Of a stretch of 64,000 bases of DNA, positions 25,945 to 34,686 are shown one piece after another. The first letter of the stretch is position 1, and every line of letters starts with the position of its first letter. A model generated the notes under the pieces. It had not been told where the DNA came from. It saw only the letters and a program-made list of their open reading frames with translations, and did no database searches. The position numbers and the translations under genes were made by a program. The stretch spans positions 1 through 64,000 of IMG/VR virus record IMGVR_UViG_3300010413_000014; one strand, given 5' to 3'. The stretch comes from a virus.

Positions 25945-25975
25945 GAGTAAAGAGAAAGATTTGATAATGAGATAG
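25945..25975 (-). promoter_or_regulatory. Second copy of the phage promoter candidate
   Basis: GAGTAAAGAGAA, four bases, then TTGATAATGAGAT in plus-strand letters. It matches the copy at 23311 at 24 of 29 positions. It lies about 200 bases upstream of the RNA polymerase start, where it could add self-activation to the host promoter. The rest of 25830-26090 is A/T-rich and without an ORF. Confidence 0.45.
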
Positions 25976-26089
25976 TTTGAATGGGTCCAAAAAAAACGGT
26001 AAAATGCGGGGTTGAATATGATTTTTGCGCGATTTTCCGCGTTGGGGTATTTTTTGTATTAATCCTCAAAGTATAAAGTAGATATGAGG

Positions 26090-26267
26090 CTAATATGCAA
26101 AATTATCTGGATCATCATTATCGGATTCATGTTTGAATTTGATAACCAAAATTACCACAATTGCGAATCCATGAATTGAGAAAATACTCGCTTGTTCTAG
26201 ATCTTGTGAATAAGTAGCGAAAATAGTTGTTATTACTATAGCTATTGCAATTTTAATCCATTTCATG
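26090..26267 (-). pseudogene. Small membrane protein, frameshifted in A5/T5 run
   Basis: ATG at 26265-26267 opens MKWIKIAIAIVITTIF and then leaves a protein-like frame at a run of five identical bases (26220-26224). Removing one base restores a 58-residue protein with two hydrophobic helices (the second around HGFAIVVILVIKF) and an acidic C-terminus, ending in TAG at 26090. As it stands the frame stops early, after 42 residues. It is either a decayed gene, a slippage-expressed gene or a base-call error. Confidence 0.4.
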
Positions 26268-26319
26268 ATAAAATACTTTGCGAGGGATTTTGAAGCACAA
26301 ATCCCTCATTAAACATCTA

Positions 26320-26535
26320 TTATTTCAAATTATTATCATACTCGTAATCTTCAATCATGTTATCAAGCAAATCAAGTATTGTTTTTGTTGTTGCTTGTCT
26401 TGTTCTTGCAGCACCACATTCATCTTCCAAAATATACCATTTCTTATCTTCTACACATTTAACTCCTGTTAGAGAATATTCTGTACCATCTACTGCCTTT
26501 TTTGTGATTGTGTAATGTCCTGTTAGAGTTGTCAT
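26320..26535 (-). CDS. Small conserved-looking protein, unknown
   Basis: A 71-residue protein with its own host-type promoter and an upstream terminator. It has one or two cysteines (GVKCVEDKKW, EDECGAARTR) and an acidic C-terminal helix (ILDLLDNMIEDYEYDNN). No family is recognised. It is a single-gene transcription unit in the middle region. Confidence 0.65.
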   Translation of the reverse strand: MTTLTGHYTITKKAVDGTEYSLTGVKCVEDKKWYILEDECGAARTRQATTKTILDLLDNMIEDYEYDNNLK

Positions 26536-26558
26536 ATCGTTTGTTTTTAATTATAATG

Positions 26559-26626
26559 TAAATATAGATGTTTTAACAATGCAAGACAACAAAAAAGAGC
26601 GAAATCTTTATCAGATATCGCTCTTT
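26559..26626 (-). promoter_or_regulatory. Terminator fused to host-type promoter
   Basis: Minus strand: hairpin AAAGAGCG...CGCTCTTT (26594-26626) runs through a T-tract straight into GTTG (26587-26590). After 20 bases comes TATATTTA (26559-26566). It ends the upstream unit and starts the gene at 26535. Confidence 0.75.
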
Positions 26627-26649
26627 ACATTTAATTTAAATAAAGCTGC

Positions 26650-26777
26650 TTATTCCACAATCTTCTTTCCAACTAGGGTACCATCAAGCTTTTCCCAATC
26701 TTTAAAGTAAGATAGAAGTGCATCTTGCTTCGATTAGAGTCATTGACTCTGATTTTAAAATCCTTTAACTCTTTCAT
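26650..26777 (-). pseudogene. Small ORF with probable frameshift
   Basis: ATG at 26775-26777 opens MKELKDFKIRVNDSN. About 15 codons on, the protein-like text moves to another frame (KQDALLSYFKDWEKLDG) that ends in TAA at 26650 without a start codon of its own. The pieces together would make about 43 residues. Each piece has natural composition, so a single broken gene is more likely than chance, but the evidence is only by eye. Confidence 0.3.
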
Positions 26778-26787
26778 TTTCGTATTT

Positions 26788-27120
26788 TTAAATTGTAAAA
26801 TTCAACCAAAACCAACGCTTAATTCTCTTCCACCAACTCTTTGTTTCTTGAGCTCTTGGAGCAGCACAAAAGGTGAATATATCAATATTATCTAACTGGA
26901 TAATCAGAAGACATCCCAGATCATCAATCTTAGCAGGAACTGTATAATCAAGATTACTGTTCTGATGTACAAGTTCATAGTACTCGTGATCGATCGAATT
27001 ATAACCGCTATCTTTACAATATTGAAGATAATCATCATATGACTCAAATACCGGACAAACCGGAATATTTGAAAATGGTTCATACTGAAGAGTAACACTA
27101 AAATCTCTAATAAACTTCAT
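26788..27120 (-). CDS. Unknown protein with basic aromatic tail
   Basis: A 110-residue protein with a Tyr/Asp-rich middle (CPVFESYDDYLQYCKDSGYN) and a C-terminus rich in Trp, Lys and Arg (SWWKRIKRWFWLNFTI), which could touch a membrane or nucleic acid. It follows the gene at 27124 by three bases, so they share a message. No family is recognised. Confidence 0.6.
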   Translation of the reverse strand: MKFIRDFSVTLQYEPFSNIPVCPVFESYDDYLQYCKDSGYNSIDHEYYELVHQNSNLDYTVPAKIDDLGCLLIIQLDNIDIFTFCAAPRAQETKSWWKRIKRWFWLNFTI

Positions 27121-27123
27121 AAC

Positions 27124-27576
27124 TTATTTATTTAACGGTTTTAATTTTCTACCAAGTGATGCAAAACGAGATAAAGTAGCATGCAAACGTTCCTCTGATT
27201 CTCTCTTGAATCGTTCGCGATCCTGAGCAATCTTTTGTTTATGGAACTCATTTATATTCTTCTGGGTATCACTACTTACAATCACACCATTCACCATAGA
27301 GCGAAGATCCAATCGATCAACATTTTTGAACTCATTTACTACTTCATGTTGATCAAATTTAGTGTCGCTCAATTGATATCCAGGAAGATCTAAAATCGAG
27401 CGAAAATTAGCTATCTGCATCGATAAACTGTGAGCCGAAACACCTATCACATACTTTGCGATAACCTCGATCTCTTCAGATAATAACCCGCTTGTTCCAT
27501 AGCAAGCGATATAGTATGCGATCATCAAATCTTCTTTTGACCACATATATCTGTTTTTGAATACTTTCTTAGGCAT
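27124..27576 (-). CDS. Unknown protein, possible DNA-binding N-terminus
   Basis: A 150-residue protein. The N-terminal half (SKEDLMIAYYIACYGTSGLL, then a VSAHSLSMQIANFRSILD helix pair) resembles helical domains that read sequence in phage and restriction-associated proteins. The C-terminal half is a highly charged helix (FHKQKIAQDRERFKRESEER). It lies in an operon with 27599 and 26788. DNA binding is an inference. Confidence 0.5.
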   Translation of the reverse strand: MPKKVFKNRYMWSKEDLMIAYYIACYGTSGLLSEEIEVIAKYVIGVSAHSLSMQIANFRSILDLPGYQLSDTKFDQHEVVNEFKNVDRLDLRSMVNGVIVSSDTQKNINEFHKQKIAQDRERFKRESEERLHATLSRFASLGRKLKPLNK

Positions 27577-27598
27577 GGTTATTGAATTTTGGTTTAAA

Positions 27599-28312
27599 TT
27601 ATCTTAATCTTATCTTATTGATTACCTTCCCCATAGACTCAAAGCTACCTTTAACTTTGCAAGTAAGCTGAATAGTCTCACCCTTTTCACCTAAATCCTT
27701 ACCCTCATATTGAAAAATGTTTCCTTTATCATCCATCAATCTAAAAGTAACTCCATAAAAATTTTCCCACTTAGATAATATCTTGAGCTCTCTCTCAACT
27801 TTCTTTGAGTCAATAGGAAGTGCATCATTACTTTTTGATCTATTCTCTTCAAGGATCAGATCCTTAGCGATCTCACCATACTCAGCTAACTCCATCATTA
27901 ACTTCTTACTTTTACAAGTGAAGTTTCTTGCAGCCCAAAAGATGTATTTATAATCCATATCAAACACATCAGCAACTGTTTTACCTGTATATTTCCCACA
28001 AGGAAAAGTGTTATTTTCTCTCCTTGATCCAAAGGTCTCATCTATATCAACATCAATCCGATAATGACCTAATTTCTTCCTTGCGTTTTGAATAGCATCT
28101 TCAAAATCAATTGCCAAGGTCCCTAGGTAAGTATCCTTAATATAAGGATTCATTTTCAATGGACATGAATATAAAACAAACATCACACCTTTAGATGCAC
28201 TTGATTGACCTATAGTTATAACAAAACGTCTAGTTTCATGTTTTACTCCATCTAAGATAGATAAATCATATTGACCTTCTCTAATATCTTGAATTTGCTT
28301 ATTGATATCCAT
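27599..28312 (-). CDS. DUF3820-like domain protein
   Basis: A 237-residue protein with the segment FPCGKYTGKTVADVFDMDYK followed by IFWAARNF near residues 105-132, the FGKYxGK-type signature of DUF3820-like domains often attached to exonucleases or found alone in phages. The rest has no recognised motif. A C-terminal beta part contains QLTCKVKGSFESMGKV. A host-type promoter and a leader precede it. Confidence 0.55.
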   Translation of the reverse strand: MDINKQIQDIREGQYDLSILDGVKHETRRFVITIGQSSASKGVMFVLYSCPLKMNPYIKDTYLGTLAIDFEDAIQNARKKLGHYRIDVDIDETFGSRRENNTFPCGKYTGKTVADVFDMDYKYIFWAARNFTCKSKKLMMELAEYGEIAKDLILEENRSKSNDALPIDSKKVERELKILSKWENFYGVTFRLMDDKGNIFQYEGKDLGEKGETIQLTCKVKGSFESMGKVINKIRLR

Positions 28313-28339
28313 GACTTGTGTTTTTGTGTTTTAATAGTC

Positions 28340-28406
28340 TAAAGATACAACCCACTTCAACACAATGCAACAAAAATAGGAGAAATCTTTTCAGAAATCT
28401 CCTATT
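28340..28406 (-). promoter_or_regulatory. Terminator fused to host-type promoter
   Basis: Minus strand: stem AATAGGAGA/TCTCCTATT (28375-28406), a T-tract, GTTG (28368-28371), 20 bases, then TATCTTTA (28340-28347). It ends the primase operon and starts 28312. Confidence 0.8.
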
Positions 28407-28430
28407 TACTTAAAAATCAATACAATATTC

Positions 28431-28574
28431 TTAGTCTCTATCCTCCTCTAAAACCACATTTGCTGCTGCATATCTCGCTGCTCCTTCAGAATATCCGCAA
28501 TACCATTGAAAATCTTCAACCATTGCATTAAAATCCTCATTCACTTCAAAAATTTCCTCCAATTTCTCTCTCAT
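28431..28574 (-). CDS. Small acidic protein
   Basis: A 47-residue ORF (ATG 28572-28574, TAA 28431-28433) with text MREKLEEIFEVNEDFNAMVE and a C-terminal WYCGYSEGAARYAAANVV segment. It starts three bases after the primase-helicase stop and ends just before a terminator, so it is the last gene of that operon. No family is recognised. Confidence 0.6.
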   Translation of the reverse strand: MREKLEEIFEVNEDFNAMVEDFQWYCGYSEGAARYAAANVVLEEDRD

Positions 28575-28577
28575 AAT

Positions 28578-30440
28578 TTAACTTTTTGCTTTGTTTAACC
28601 AATCTCTATTGTAATGGTCACCTCTCATTTCATTCAAATCTGCATCAATAGGAATATAGCGACCAGAACTCCTATCATACATAAACCAAACATCTGCTCC
28701 AGCTTCACCTAAGTTATTTTGCTTTACTTTCAAGATACGAACTAAAACTGAATTAGCGCGGCGATAAACAGTGATCCCATGATAACTCATCTCAAAGAAG
28801 GCAGATGATCCTTTCACACTATAAAAGTCAGGAATCTCATATTCACCCGTCTTTTCATCCTTCTTCATCTTGAAGGGGTGAGCAACTAAAATAACCATTA
28901 CACCCATTTGATGAGAAAAATGTGTTAAAAGCCTCAGAATCTCTTCAATCTTTTCATGTCCAAAGAACTTACCTTTAATCGATAGCATGTTAAATGGATC
29001 AATAACGAGATAACGAAAATCGTGCTCAGCTTTAACTTTAGCTGCTAATTTCAATAGCTTTTGAATATTTCCTCCAACGTTACCGGTATTAATATGCTTG
29101 ATCATATTAGTTACATAATCGTGAGCTACTTTGATAGTTTTCAAGTTATCTGGATTAGACCAATATGATTTGCAAGTAATATTGGTCCCAACCATCTTTC
29201 GAATGAGCTTTATGAGATGTTCCTCTGGTGATTGCTCAAACCCTATAACTAGTGATCGCCTACCGTGAAGTCGAGCTAAATCAATCATGATCTGATCAAC
29301 CATCTCCGTCTTTCCGTGCCCTGGAATACCTGTAACTGTTAAGATCCCAGTTCCATCAAAGCGAAATGCATCTGCAAAATTCTTCAGAGATATTTCTTCA
29401 CCAATTCGATCACCTTGATTGATGCGCTGCATTACTCGCTCAATAAGGTTTTCGTAAGATATTAATCCATCCTCATCCTCACCTGAATGCTCTTCAGTAT
29501 TATTTGAATCAGTTGATGTACCCTTTGCATATGCAGTGTAATCGATATCGTCCTCATCCTCATCATCCTCATCTCTAGCTCCCAATCTATAAGGCCACTT
29601 TAATTGAGGTTTATGATTTGCTAATTCAGCAACTTCTGCAAATCGTTGCTCGTTGTCAGCTGACTTCTTGAAATGATATTCTGCTGCATCAATTACAAAA
29701 GAGAGATCTTGTTGTGGATGTTTGAATCCGTATCGAGCTAAATCTAAGACTGAAACCTGGATAAAATGGAAGTTGTTGTTTGTCTTAGCTGCAATATCAT
29801 TCTCTAGCACAGTTTCAAAGAATTCCTGCGGATCATCCCACAATTCTCTCGATTCATCTAATTTCTCAAGCTCACCAACCTCTTCATAATCTTGCGAAAT
29901 CAGTATATATGCAGGCTTAGCTTTCTCATTGATCCTGATATTCGGATCATAAGTCATTATCAAGCAATCGGTTATCGATAAATAATCAACATCACCATAA
30001 AGCTTGAATTGCTGAACTACCTGTTTCCCGATTTGCCTGTAATTATCAGCATTGATTAGATCTGAGTGAACTCGATAGAGCAACTTAATTCCATTTCCAG
30101 AAGGTGATATCATAGCTGCTAATACATGAGGATTCTCGTTCATGATATCCTCTTTCACATCTTCGAGATCATCTTCAACGTCATCGATATCAAGAATAAT
30201 TAATCCACTTGCCTCAATAAAATCAGCTTTCTTTCTGAATCCATCAAAGAGTCCATGGAAAGCAATGGTAGGCAACTTCTTCTTAATATCCTTATTCCCT
30301 GCTCGAACTTTATCAATCTCAGTTTTAAAATCACCGTTTTCAATAAGCTCAAGCGCCTCACCTACTGTTATCGTATCAGAAGCCTCGATTTGATCGGTAG
30401 CGTCAAAATAACTAATCTTTGTCTCTAAAATCATACTCAC
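28578..30440 (-). CDS. Primase-helicase (BT4734-like + DnaB-like)
   Basis: A 620-residue replicative primase-helicase. Residues 1-200 match the BT4734/VirE N-terminal domain (ASGLIILDIDDVEDDLEDVK, HVLAAMISPSGNGIKLLYRV), an archaeo-eukaryotic primase-type fold typical of Bacteroidota elements. Residues 345-620 are a RecA-fold hexameric helicase with Walker A TGIPGHGKTEM and Walker B FRYLVIDPFNML. An acidic linker joins them. It follows the replication-organiser gene directly (30441), as expected for loader and helicase. There is no zinc-binding domain. Confidence 0.88.
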   Translation of the reverse strand: MSMILETKISYFDATDQIEASDTITVGEALELIENGDFKTEIDKVRAGNKDIKKKLPTIAFHGLFDGFRKKADFIEASGLIILDIDDVEDDLEDVKEDIMNENPHVLAAMISPSGNGIKLLYRVHSDLINADNYRQIGKQVVQQFKLYGDVDYLSITDCLIMTYDPNIRINEKAKPAYILISQDYEEVGELEKLDESRELWDDPQEFFETVLENDIAAKTNNNFHFIQVSVLDLARYGFKHPQQDLSFVIDAAEYHFKKSADNEQRFAEVAELANHKPQLKWPYRLGARDEDDEDEDDIDYTAYAKGTSTDSNNTEEHSGEDEDGLISYENLIERVMQRINQGDRIGEEISLKNFADAFRFDGTGILTVTGIPGHGKTEMVDQIMIDLARLHGRRSLVIGFEQSPEEHLIKLIRKMVGTNITCKSYWSNPDNLKTIKVAHDYVTNMIKHINTGNVGGNIQKLLKLAAKVKAEHDFRYLVIDPFNMLSIKGKFFGHEKIEEILRLLTHFSHQMGVMVILVAHPFKMKKDEKTGEYEIPDFYSVKGSSAFFEMSYHGITVYRRANSVLVRILKVKQNNLGEAGADVWFMYDRSSGRYIPIDADLNEMRGDHYNRDWLNKAKS

Positions 30441-31205
30441 TTATTCTGTGGGCCAGTAAATCCACTCATATTCTGAAATAGCCCCTCGGTTTCGAATACT
30501 TTCGGTTATTTTGATGATGGTTTTAACATCTCTCCCATACTTCTTTTCATGAGTTGGTAATCCACTTCTCTCTCCATTGCTATTCAGAGAGTATCTTCTC
30601 AAGGAATAGAGATCATTATCAACAATACCACTAAGATGTTTATTTGTAAGTATATCACCCTTTTTCAATTCAAGCTTTGAAGCCTCAACTCTACTCTTAC
30701 CAATCTTGGTTCTTTGAGCTTCTTCAAGATAAAGAGGAAACTTAGATGCTCTGAATACAGTACTATATCGCAAATACTTTGACATCACTTTATCATCCTG
30801 CCAGAGCGCCCATCGATTACTGATTACGAGCTTGCAATCATCTACTGAACAATCTTTCAAGCGAGCACCAATTGCTTCTGCAGCTAATTTTGAATCAGTC
30901 TTAATATTAGTTCCCCAAACCTCGTTCATAAATTCGATCACCTCAACAATAGCTGGAGTAATGAGATCTTTTTTCAAGGTTTCAGCAGCTTTGTTAGCTC
31001 TATCCCACTGAACAAAGCCTTCATTGTGAAGTTTTAATAAAGAGGCTCTAACCTCCTTATTATACTTAACTTTCACCTTAAATTTGGCTTGCAATAACTT
31101 AGGATCCTTTTCTTTAAGAAGCATCAAGGTGATTAGTACACCCCTATCAAAAAGAGTTAACTTCTCATCCAATAATTGATCTATATTATTGATCGTTAAT
31201 TTCAC
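30441..31205 (-). CDS. Replication organiser / helicase loader
   Basis: A 254-residue protein. The N-terminal 75 residues look like a winged helix (LTLFDRGVLITLMLLKEKD). Residues 85-165 carry the phage replisome-organiser C-terminal signature (Phg_2220_C type): VIEFMNEVWGTNIKTDSKLA, IGARLKDCSVDDCK, WQDDKVMSKYLRYSTVF. Such proteins bind origin DNA and load the helicase. It overlaps the AAA ATPase gene by 20 bases and abuts the primase-helicase gene. Confidence 0.75.
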   Translation of the reverse strand: MKLTINNIDQLLDEKLTLFDRGVLITLMLLKEKDPKLLQAKFKVKVKYNKEVRASLLKLHNEGFVQWDRANKAAETLKKDLITPAIVEVIEFMNEVWGTNIKTDSKLAAEAIGARLKDCSVDDCKLVISNRWALWQDDKVMSKYLRYSTVFRASKFPLYLEEAQRTKIGKSRVEASKLELKKGDILTNKHLSGIVDNDLYSLRRYSLNSNGERSGLPTHEKKYGRDVKTIIKITESIRNRGAISEYEWIYWPTE

Positions 31206-32199
31206 GTAGTTGGAATTTTATCAAATTAATAATCAAATCAACAGATCCTTCTTCACCTTTGTAATAAAAGTATGGAGTACTAGTTCCTCGAATCAAGCTC
31301 AATATAGCTGAATCAAGAAGTATAGCTTCATCTTTTGATTGAAGTCGACCTTCTTGCCGGAACTCTTTCTTCCTTTCTAAAAAGATATCGATGCGATCAG
31401 TGAAGGATTCATGAGCAGCGATAACCTGCTTGTGAAAATCCGCATCACCACTCTCATCATAAAGAATCTGGTTTAAGAGTGGCGAATCAGTAATGATCAC
31501 ATCCACCTTTCCATCTAAAGTTTGCAACTTTCTCAAGGTCTTTATGAAGAGTGGTCTTTGATTTTGCAATCGAGCAGTATCGCCAGCCCACACATAATCT
31601 TTAGCGATCTCTGGAGCCATTTCACATATGATGTTTTGCCACTTCAATCTAGCAAAAAGATTAGCCATCATTGTCGATTTGCCTGTTCCAGGTCCACCAT
31701 ACAAATTCACAAGAAGTGTTCGCTTCTTAGATTGTTTGATTTCCGGTTCAATGAGTTTGATGCGACTTGCATATGATAGATAATCTTTAGCAAGGAATCC
31801 TATCGCTCCAACGATCATGTTAGGATTAGTCTTACAGACAGTTCTACCATACACTGCAAACTTACGTTCATTAATATGAGGGAAAAATTGAAGTATAAGA
31901 CGACCAAAATTATCGGTGTAACATCCCAAATACTCATAATCACCAGCATCATTGATAGTGTAATGAGCACCTTCGATAAGATTTTTGTACTCTTTCCAAT
32001 CAGCTTCGATATACTCAGTAAAGTATTGAAGCCAATTAGAACCATTCATCGAAATAAGGTGATCTTGGTAAGACTCACTTTTAATAAAAGTGATACTGTT
32101 GTCAGAATCTTGTTTCGATTCATAGATTTTCCCGCTTTTGAAGGCAAGTCTCTCATCCTCCATATAGAGATCCCTGCAGCATAACCATTTCTTTTTCAT
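31186..32199 (-). CDS. P-loop AAA ATPase, NadR-like
   Basis: A 337-residue protein with a 150-residue N-terminal part of unknown role and a C-terminal P-loop domain: Walker A NLYGGPGTGKSTMMANLF near 172, then CEMAPEIAKDYVWAGD and VIITDSPLLNQILYDESG, the order found in NadR-type AAA_28 ATPases and nucleotide kinases. It leads the replication operon and may be a helicase-loading ATPase or a small-molecule kinase; context favours the former. A host-type promoter lies just upstream. Confidence 0.7.
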   Translation of the reverse strand: MKKKWLCCRDLYMEDERLAFKSGKIYESKQDSDNSITFIKSESYQDHLISMNGSNWLQYFTEYIEADWKEYKNLIEGAHYTINDAGDYEYLGCYTDNFGRLILQFFPHINERKFAVYGRTVCKTNPNMIVGAIGFLAKDYLSYASRIKLIEPEIKQSKKRTLLVNLYGGPGTGKSTMMANLFARLKWQNIICEMAPEIAKDYVWAGDTARLQNQRPLFIKTLRKLQTLDGKVDVIITDSPLLNQILYDESGDADFHKQVIAAHESFTDRIDIFLERKKEFRQEGRLQSKDEAILLDSAILSLIRGTSTPYFYYKGEEGSVDLIINLIKFQLREINDQ

Positions 32200-32222
32200 A
32201 AGCTCTTTGTTTAAAATGTATC

Positions 32223-32254
32223 TAAAGATAATTCATCATTTTCAAAAATACAAT
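32223..32254 (-). promoter_or_regulatory. Host-type promoter of primase operon
   Basis: Minus strand: ATTG (32251-32254), 20 bases, TATCTTTA (32223-32230), 24 bases before the ATG of the ATPase gene. Confidence 0.65.
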
Positions 32255-32298
32255 ACCAAACCGATTATTTATTCCAAATTTCATCAATTAAAGATAGA

Positions 32299-32484
32299 TT
32301 ATAAGATGGCGTCGATCTGCTTTGCTTGCAATTCAGTAACCTCACCTGTTCCTTTGCAATATGGACATATAATTGTTATGTAGAGTGCTTTTGTTGAGTC
32401 TGGAGCATGTTTAACTCTACCATCGTTACACATATTAGGACATCTAACCATTTTTGATCCATCTTCAGCTTCTATTATTTTCAT
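32299..32484 (-). CDS. Small zinc-binding protein
   Basis: A 61-residue protein with two cysteine pairs: VRCPNMCNDGR near residue 14 and IICPYCKGTGEV near residue 40. The CxxCxGxG form matches DnaJ-type zinc fingers, and a compact zinc ribbon is likely. It is separated from its upstream neighbour 32521 by 36 bases. Function is unknown. Confidence 0.6.
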   Translation of the reverse strand: MKIIEAEDGSKMVRCPNMCNDGRVKHAPDSTKALYITIICPYCKGTGEVTELQAKQIDAIL

Positions 32485-32520
32485 ATTCTTATGATTAATT
32501 GGTAAAAATAGGGTAGGTAA

Positions 32521-32712
32521 TTATTTACCTACCATTCTATTATAAATCTTTACACATTTCTTGCAACAATGTTCTGGATGCTCTTCAAATCTTCTCTCAA
32601 ACTCCTCTACTGTCAAAACTAAACCCTTAACGAAAGGATTGGTAACGCAAGCTAATCTCTTCAACTCGATTCCTTGAACCTGAGTATTTGTCTGTTTTTG
32701 TAAGTGTACCAT
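32521..32712 (-). CDS. Small protein with CCxxC motif
   Basis: A 63-residue protein with an acidic helix (LTVEEFERRFEEHPEHCC) running into CCKKCVKIYNR, plus an earlier Cys at residue 22. This may bind zinc. It is the first gene after a host-type promoter and terminator module. No family is recognised. Confidence 0.55.
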   Translation of the reverse strand: MVHLQKQTNTQVQGIELKRLACVTNPFVKGLVLTVEEFERRFEEHPEHCCKKCVKIYNRMVGK

Positions 32713-32738
32713 TGTGTTTCTGTTTTATTATTATGTTC

Positions 32739-32823
32739 TAAAGATACAATCAAAAGTAGACCTAGACAACAGTTTGATGAAAATAATAACAAAAACCCCT
32801 CATTAAATTAATAATGAGGGGTT
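32739..32823 (-). promoter_or_regulatory. Terminator and host-type promoter
   Basis: Minus strand: stem AACCCCTCATTA/TAATGAGGGGTT (32794-32823) with a T-tract ends the phosphoesterase unit. GTTG (32767-32770), 20 bases and TATCTTTA (32739-32746) then start 32712. Confidence 0.8.
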
Positions 32824-32842
32824 GAACTAGAGCAATAGTTTA

Positions 32843-34081
32843 TTAAATCACAATCTCAAGCACCTTATAACCCTGGTGCAATTTACTGGCAGATTTAGCG
32901 TTATACTCAGCTAATGTACTCTGAATAGGATAACCAGGATAATCATCAACTTGATCTAATTCTACACGGATGTTATTGATATCTCCATCAGCATCGATCA
33001 GATGAATATTTTGAGAGGCTTTGGTAATCAAATTCAAACCAAGGTCCGAATATGTATTGTTTCCCACCAAAGATCCACCTCTCGCATAAAGATCAGTAAT
33101 GTTAGCAAAATGAATATGACCAAAAATCACATAATGAATGTCAATTCCTTTTGCTACATACTTACCGATCACCTGTTGAATTGCTTTTTGAGAATCAGCT
33201 CCGAGCGTTGTTCCATGTATTGCAAGGATGTTTCGACCATTCAAGCTAACGATCATCTCAGAAGGATTACCAACAAGAAACTCAACGTGAGAGTTGCGAT
33301 AAATTCGTCTCAAGATATTGAAGATGATTGAATCATAATTATCAGTTACAACTAGATCAGTAAAACCAAATTCATCAACCCTTGATTCATTACCAGTGAC
33401 ATACATCACTTTCACATTAGGAAAGTCTGCAGCAAAATCATTAATAAAGTATTCAATCAATTGAACAGCTATCATTGTTGCAGACATCCTATTGGTTGCC
33501 ATATTCAGCTTTTCATCTAATCTGCGATCAGAATTGATCATATCGCCTGTCATAGCAATAATCACTGTTTCAACTCCACCTGCTTTCAGGTACATCTTAG
33601 ATTTAGCTGCAAACTTTTGCATCCTTTTTGAAGCTATATCGAAATCATATCGATTATTCTTCAAATCAACCAATTCATTAAAATGAGTATCAGTCAATTG
33701 AATAATAGCGGCATTTCCAACGATATTAACATGAGGACTAATTACTCTTGGAATATCCAAATTAACTTCATCCAATTTGCTCAATACAGCTTCATTCAAA
33801 GCAATTAATGCATTCTCAACTCTTGCATATTCACGAAAAGCCTTTCTCTCAATGCGATTCGCATCTTGAAACCGTTGTTTCTGCTTTGCAAGTCTTACGC
33901 TTTCGATTACAAGCTCCTGATCTCGATCCAACAGAACATCCAAACTCTCATAAAGATCTTTGTAAGATCGAGCAAGATTATTGGAAACTTGCAATAAATC
34001 TTCAATAAATGGAATTGTGATAGCTTTCTCTTTTCCGTGTTCGATCAACAGATCAAGCTTCTCTCTACTTAACTTTGCCAT
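32843..34081 (-). CDS. Calcineurin-like metallophosphoesterase
   Basis: A 412-residue protein. A coiled-coil N-terminus (1-110) precedes a metallophosphoesterase domain with IIQLTDTHFNE, IIAMTGDMINSD, VMYVTGNESRVDE (where GNH would be usual), ILAIHGTTLG and YVIFGHIHFANI. The His-to-Glu change in the third motif is a departure from the standard GNH. Substrates may be nucleic acid or nucleotide; this form occurs in many large phages without a proven role. It is followed by a strong terminator. Confidence 0.8.
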   Translation of the reverse strand: MAKLSREKLDLLIEHGKEKAITIPFIEDLLQVSNNLARSYKDLYESLDVLLDRDQELVIESVRLAKQKQRFQDANRIERKAFREYARVENALIALNEAVLSKLDEVNLDIPRVISPHVNIVGNAAIIQLTDTHFNELVDLKNNRYDFDIASKRMQKFAAKSKMYLKAGGVETVIIAMTGDMINSDRRLDEKLNMATNRMSATMIAVQLIEYFINDFAADFPNVKVMYVTGNESRVDEFGFTDLVVTDNYDSIIFNILRRIYRNSHVEFLVGNPSEMIVSLNGRNILAIHGTTLGADSQKAIQQVIGKYVAKGIDIHYVIFGHIHFANITDLYARGGSLVGNNTYSDLGLNLITKASQNIHLIDADGDINNIRVELDQVDDYPGYPIQSTLAEYNAKSASKLHQGYKVLEIVI

Positions 34082-34108
34082 TAAAAATATTTGAAATAAA
34101 CCACCCTA

Positions 34109-34684
34109 TTAAGGGATCGCTCTATATATATGTTGTTTATAGTATTCTAGAAACTCTTCGTTCAATTGACTCCAATATTCATACTTCTCATAAGTAGCTT
34201 TCCAACGAAATGCTACAAAGATAGAGCGTTCCTTATTCCTCTCAAAGAGATCATCTAAAGATCGTCCAGCTACATGAAGGCCTATTGATTTGAAATTTTT
34301 ATTAAATTTCTTCAAACACTTCTTTTCAGTTAAAAATTTTACAAGTAAATTCTCCGGTTTCTTTATGAGATGTCCATCAGACGTAGCTCCAAGTTTTCGT
34401 TCGATCCACATTGAAATCTTAACACCATAAATCGATCCACTTACACTACCTACACCATATGGAATCATCAACCAATAATCCATATCAGCTAAAACGAGCT
34501 GTCGAAAAGTAAGAAACCAAATCATATTCGAAAAACTGGCTGCAATCAGATGATAACTGATATTGTCGCGATTTCGACTCCTTGATACGATCGAAAAGGA
34601 AACATTTTGAATAAATGCTAATAATAGCACTGTCATCACACTTGCGGCAAATATGCCGATTAAACTGCTTAAAAGATTTGTCAT
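34109..34684 (-). CDS. Membrane protein, unknown
   Basis: A 191-residue protein with three or four membrane helices: LIGIFAASVMTVLLLAFIQN at the N-terminus, then one near YHLIAASFSNMIWFLTFRQL and one near YWLMIPYGVGSVSGSIYGV. The cytoplasmic tail is charged and mixed. It starts three bases after the stop of the interrupted gene at 34687. Similar multi-pass proteins occur in large phages with no known role. Confidence 0.65.
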   Translation of the reverse strand: MTNLLSSLIGIFAASVMTVLLLAFIQNVSFSIVSRSRNRDNISYHLIAASFSNMIWFLTFRQLVLADMDYWLMIPYGVGSVSGSIYGVKISMWIERKLGATSDGHLIKKPENLLVKFLTEKKCLKKFNKNFKSIGLHVAGRSLDDLFERNKERSIFVAFRWKATYEKYEYWSQLNEEFLEYYKQHIYRAIP

Positions 34685-34686
34685 AG

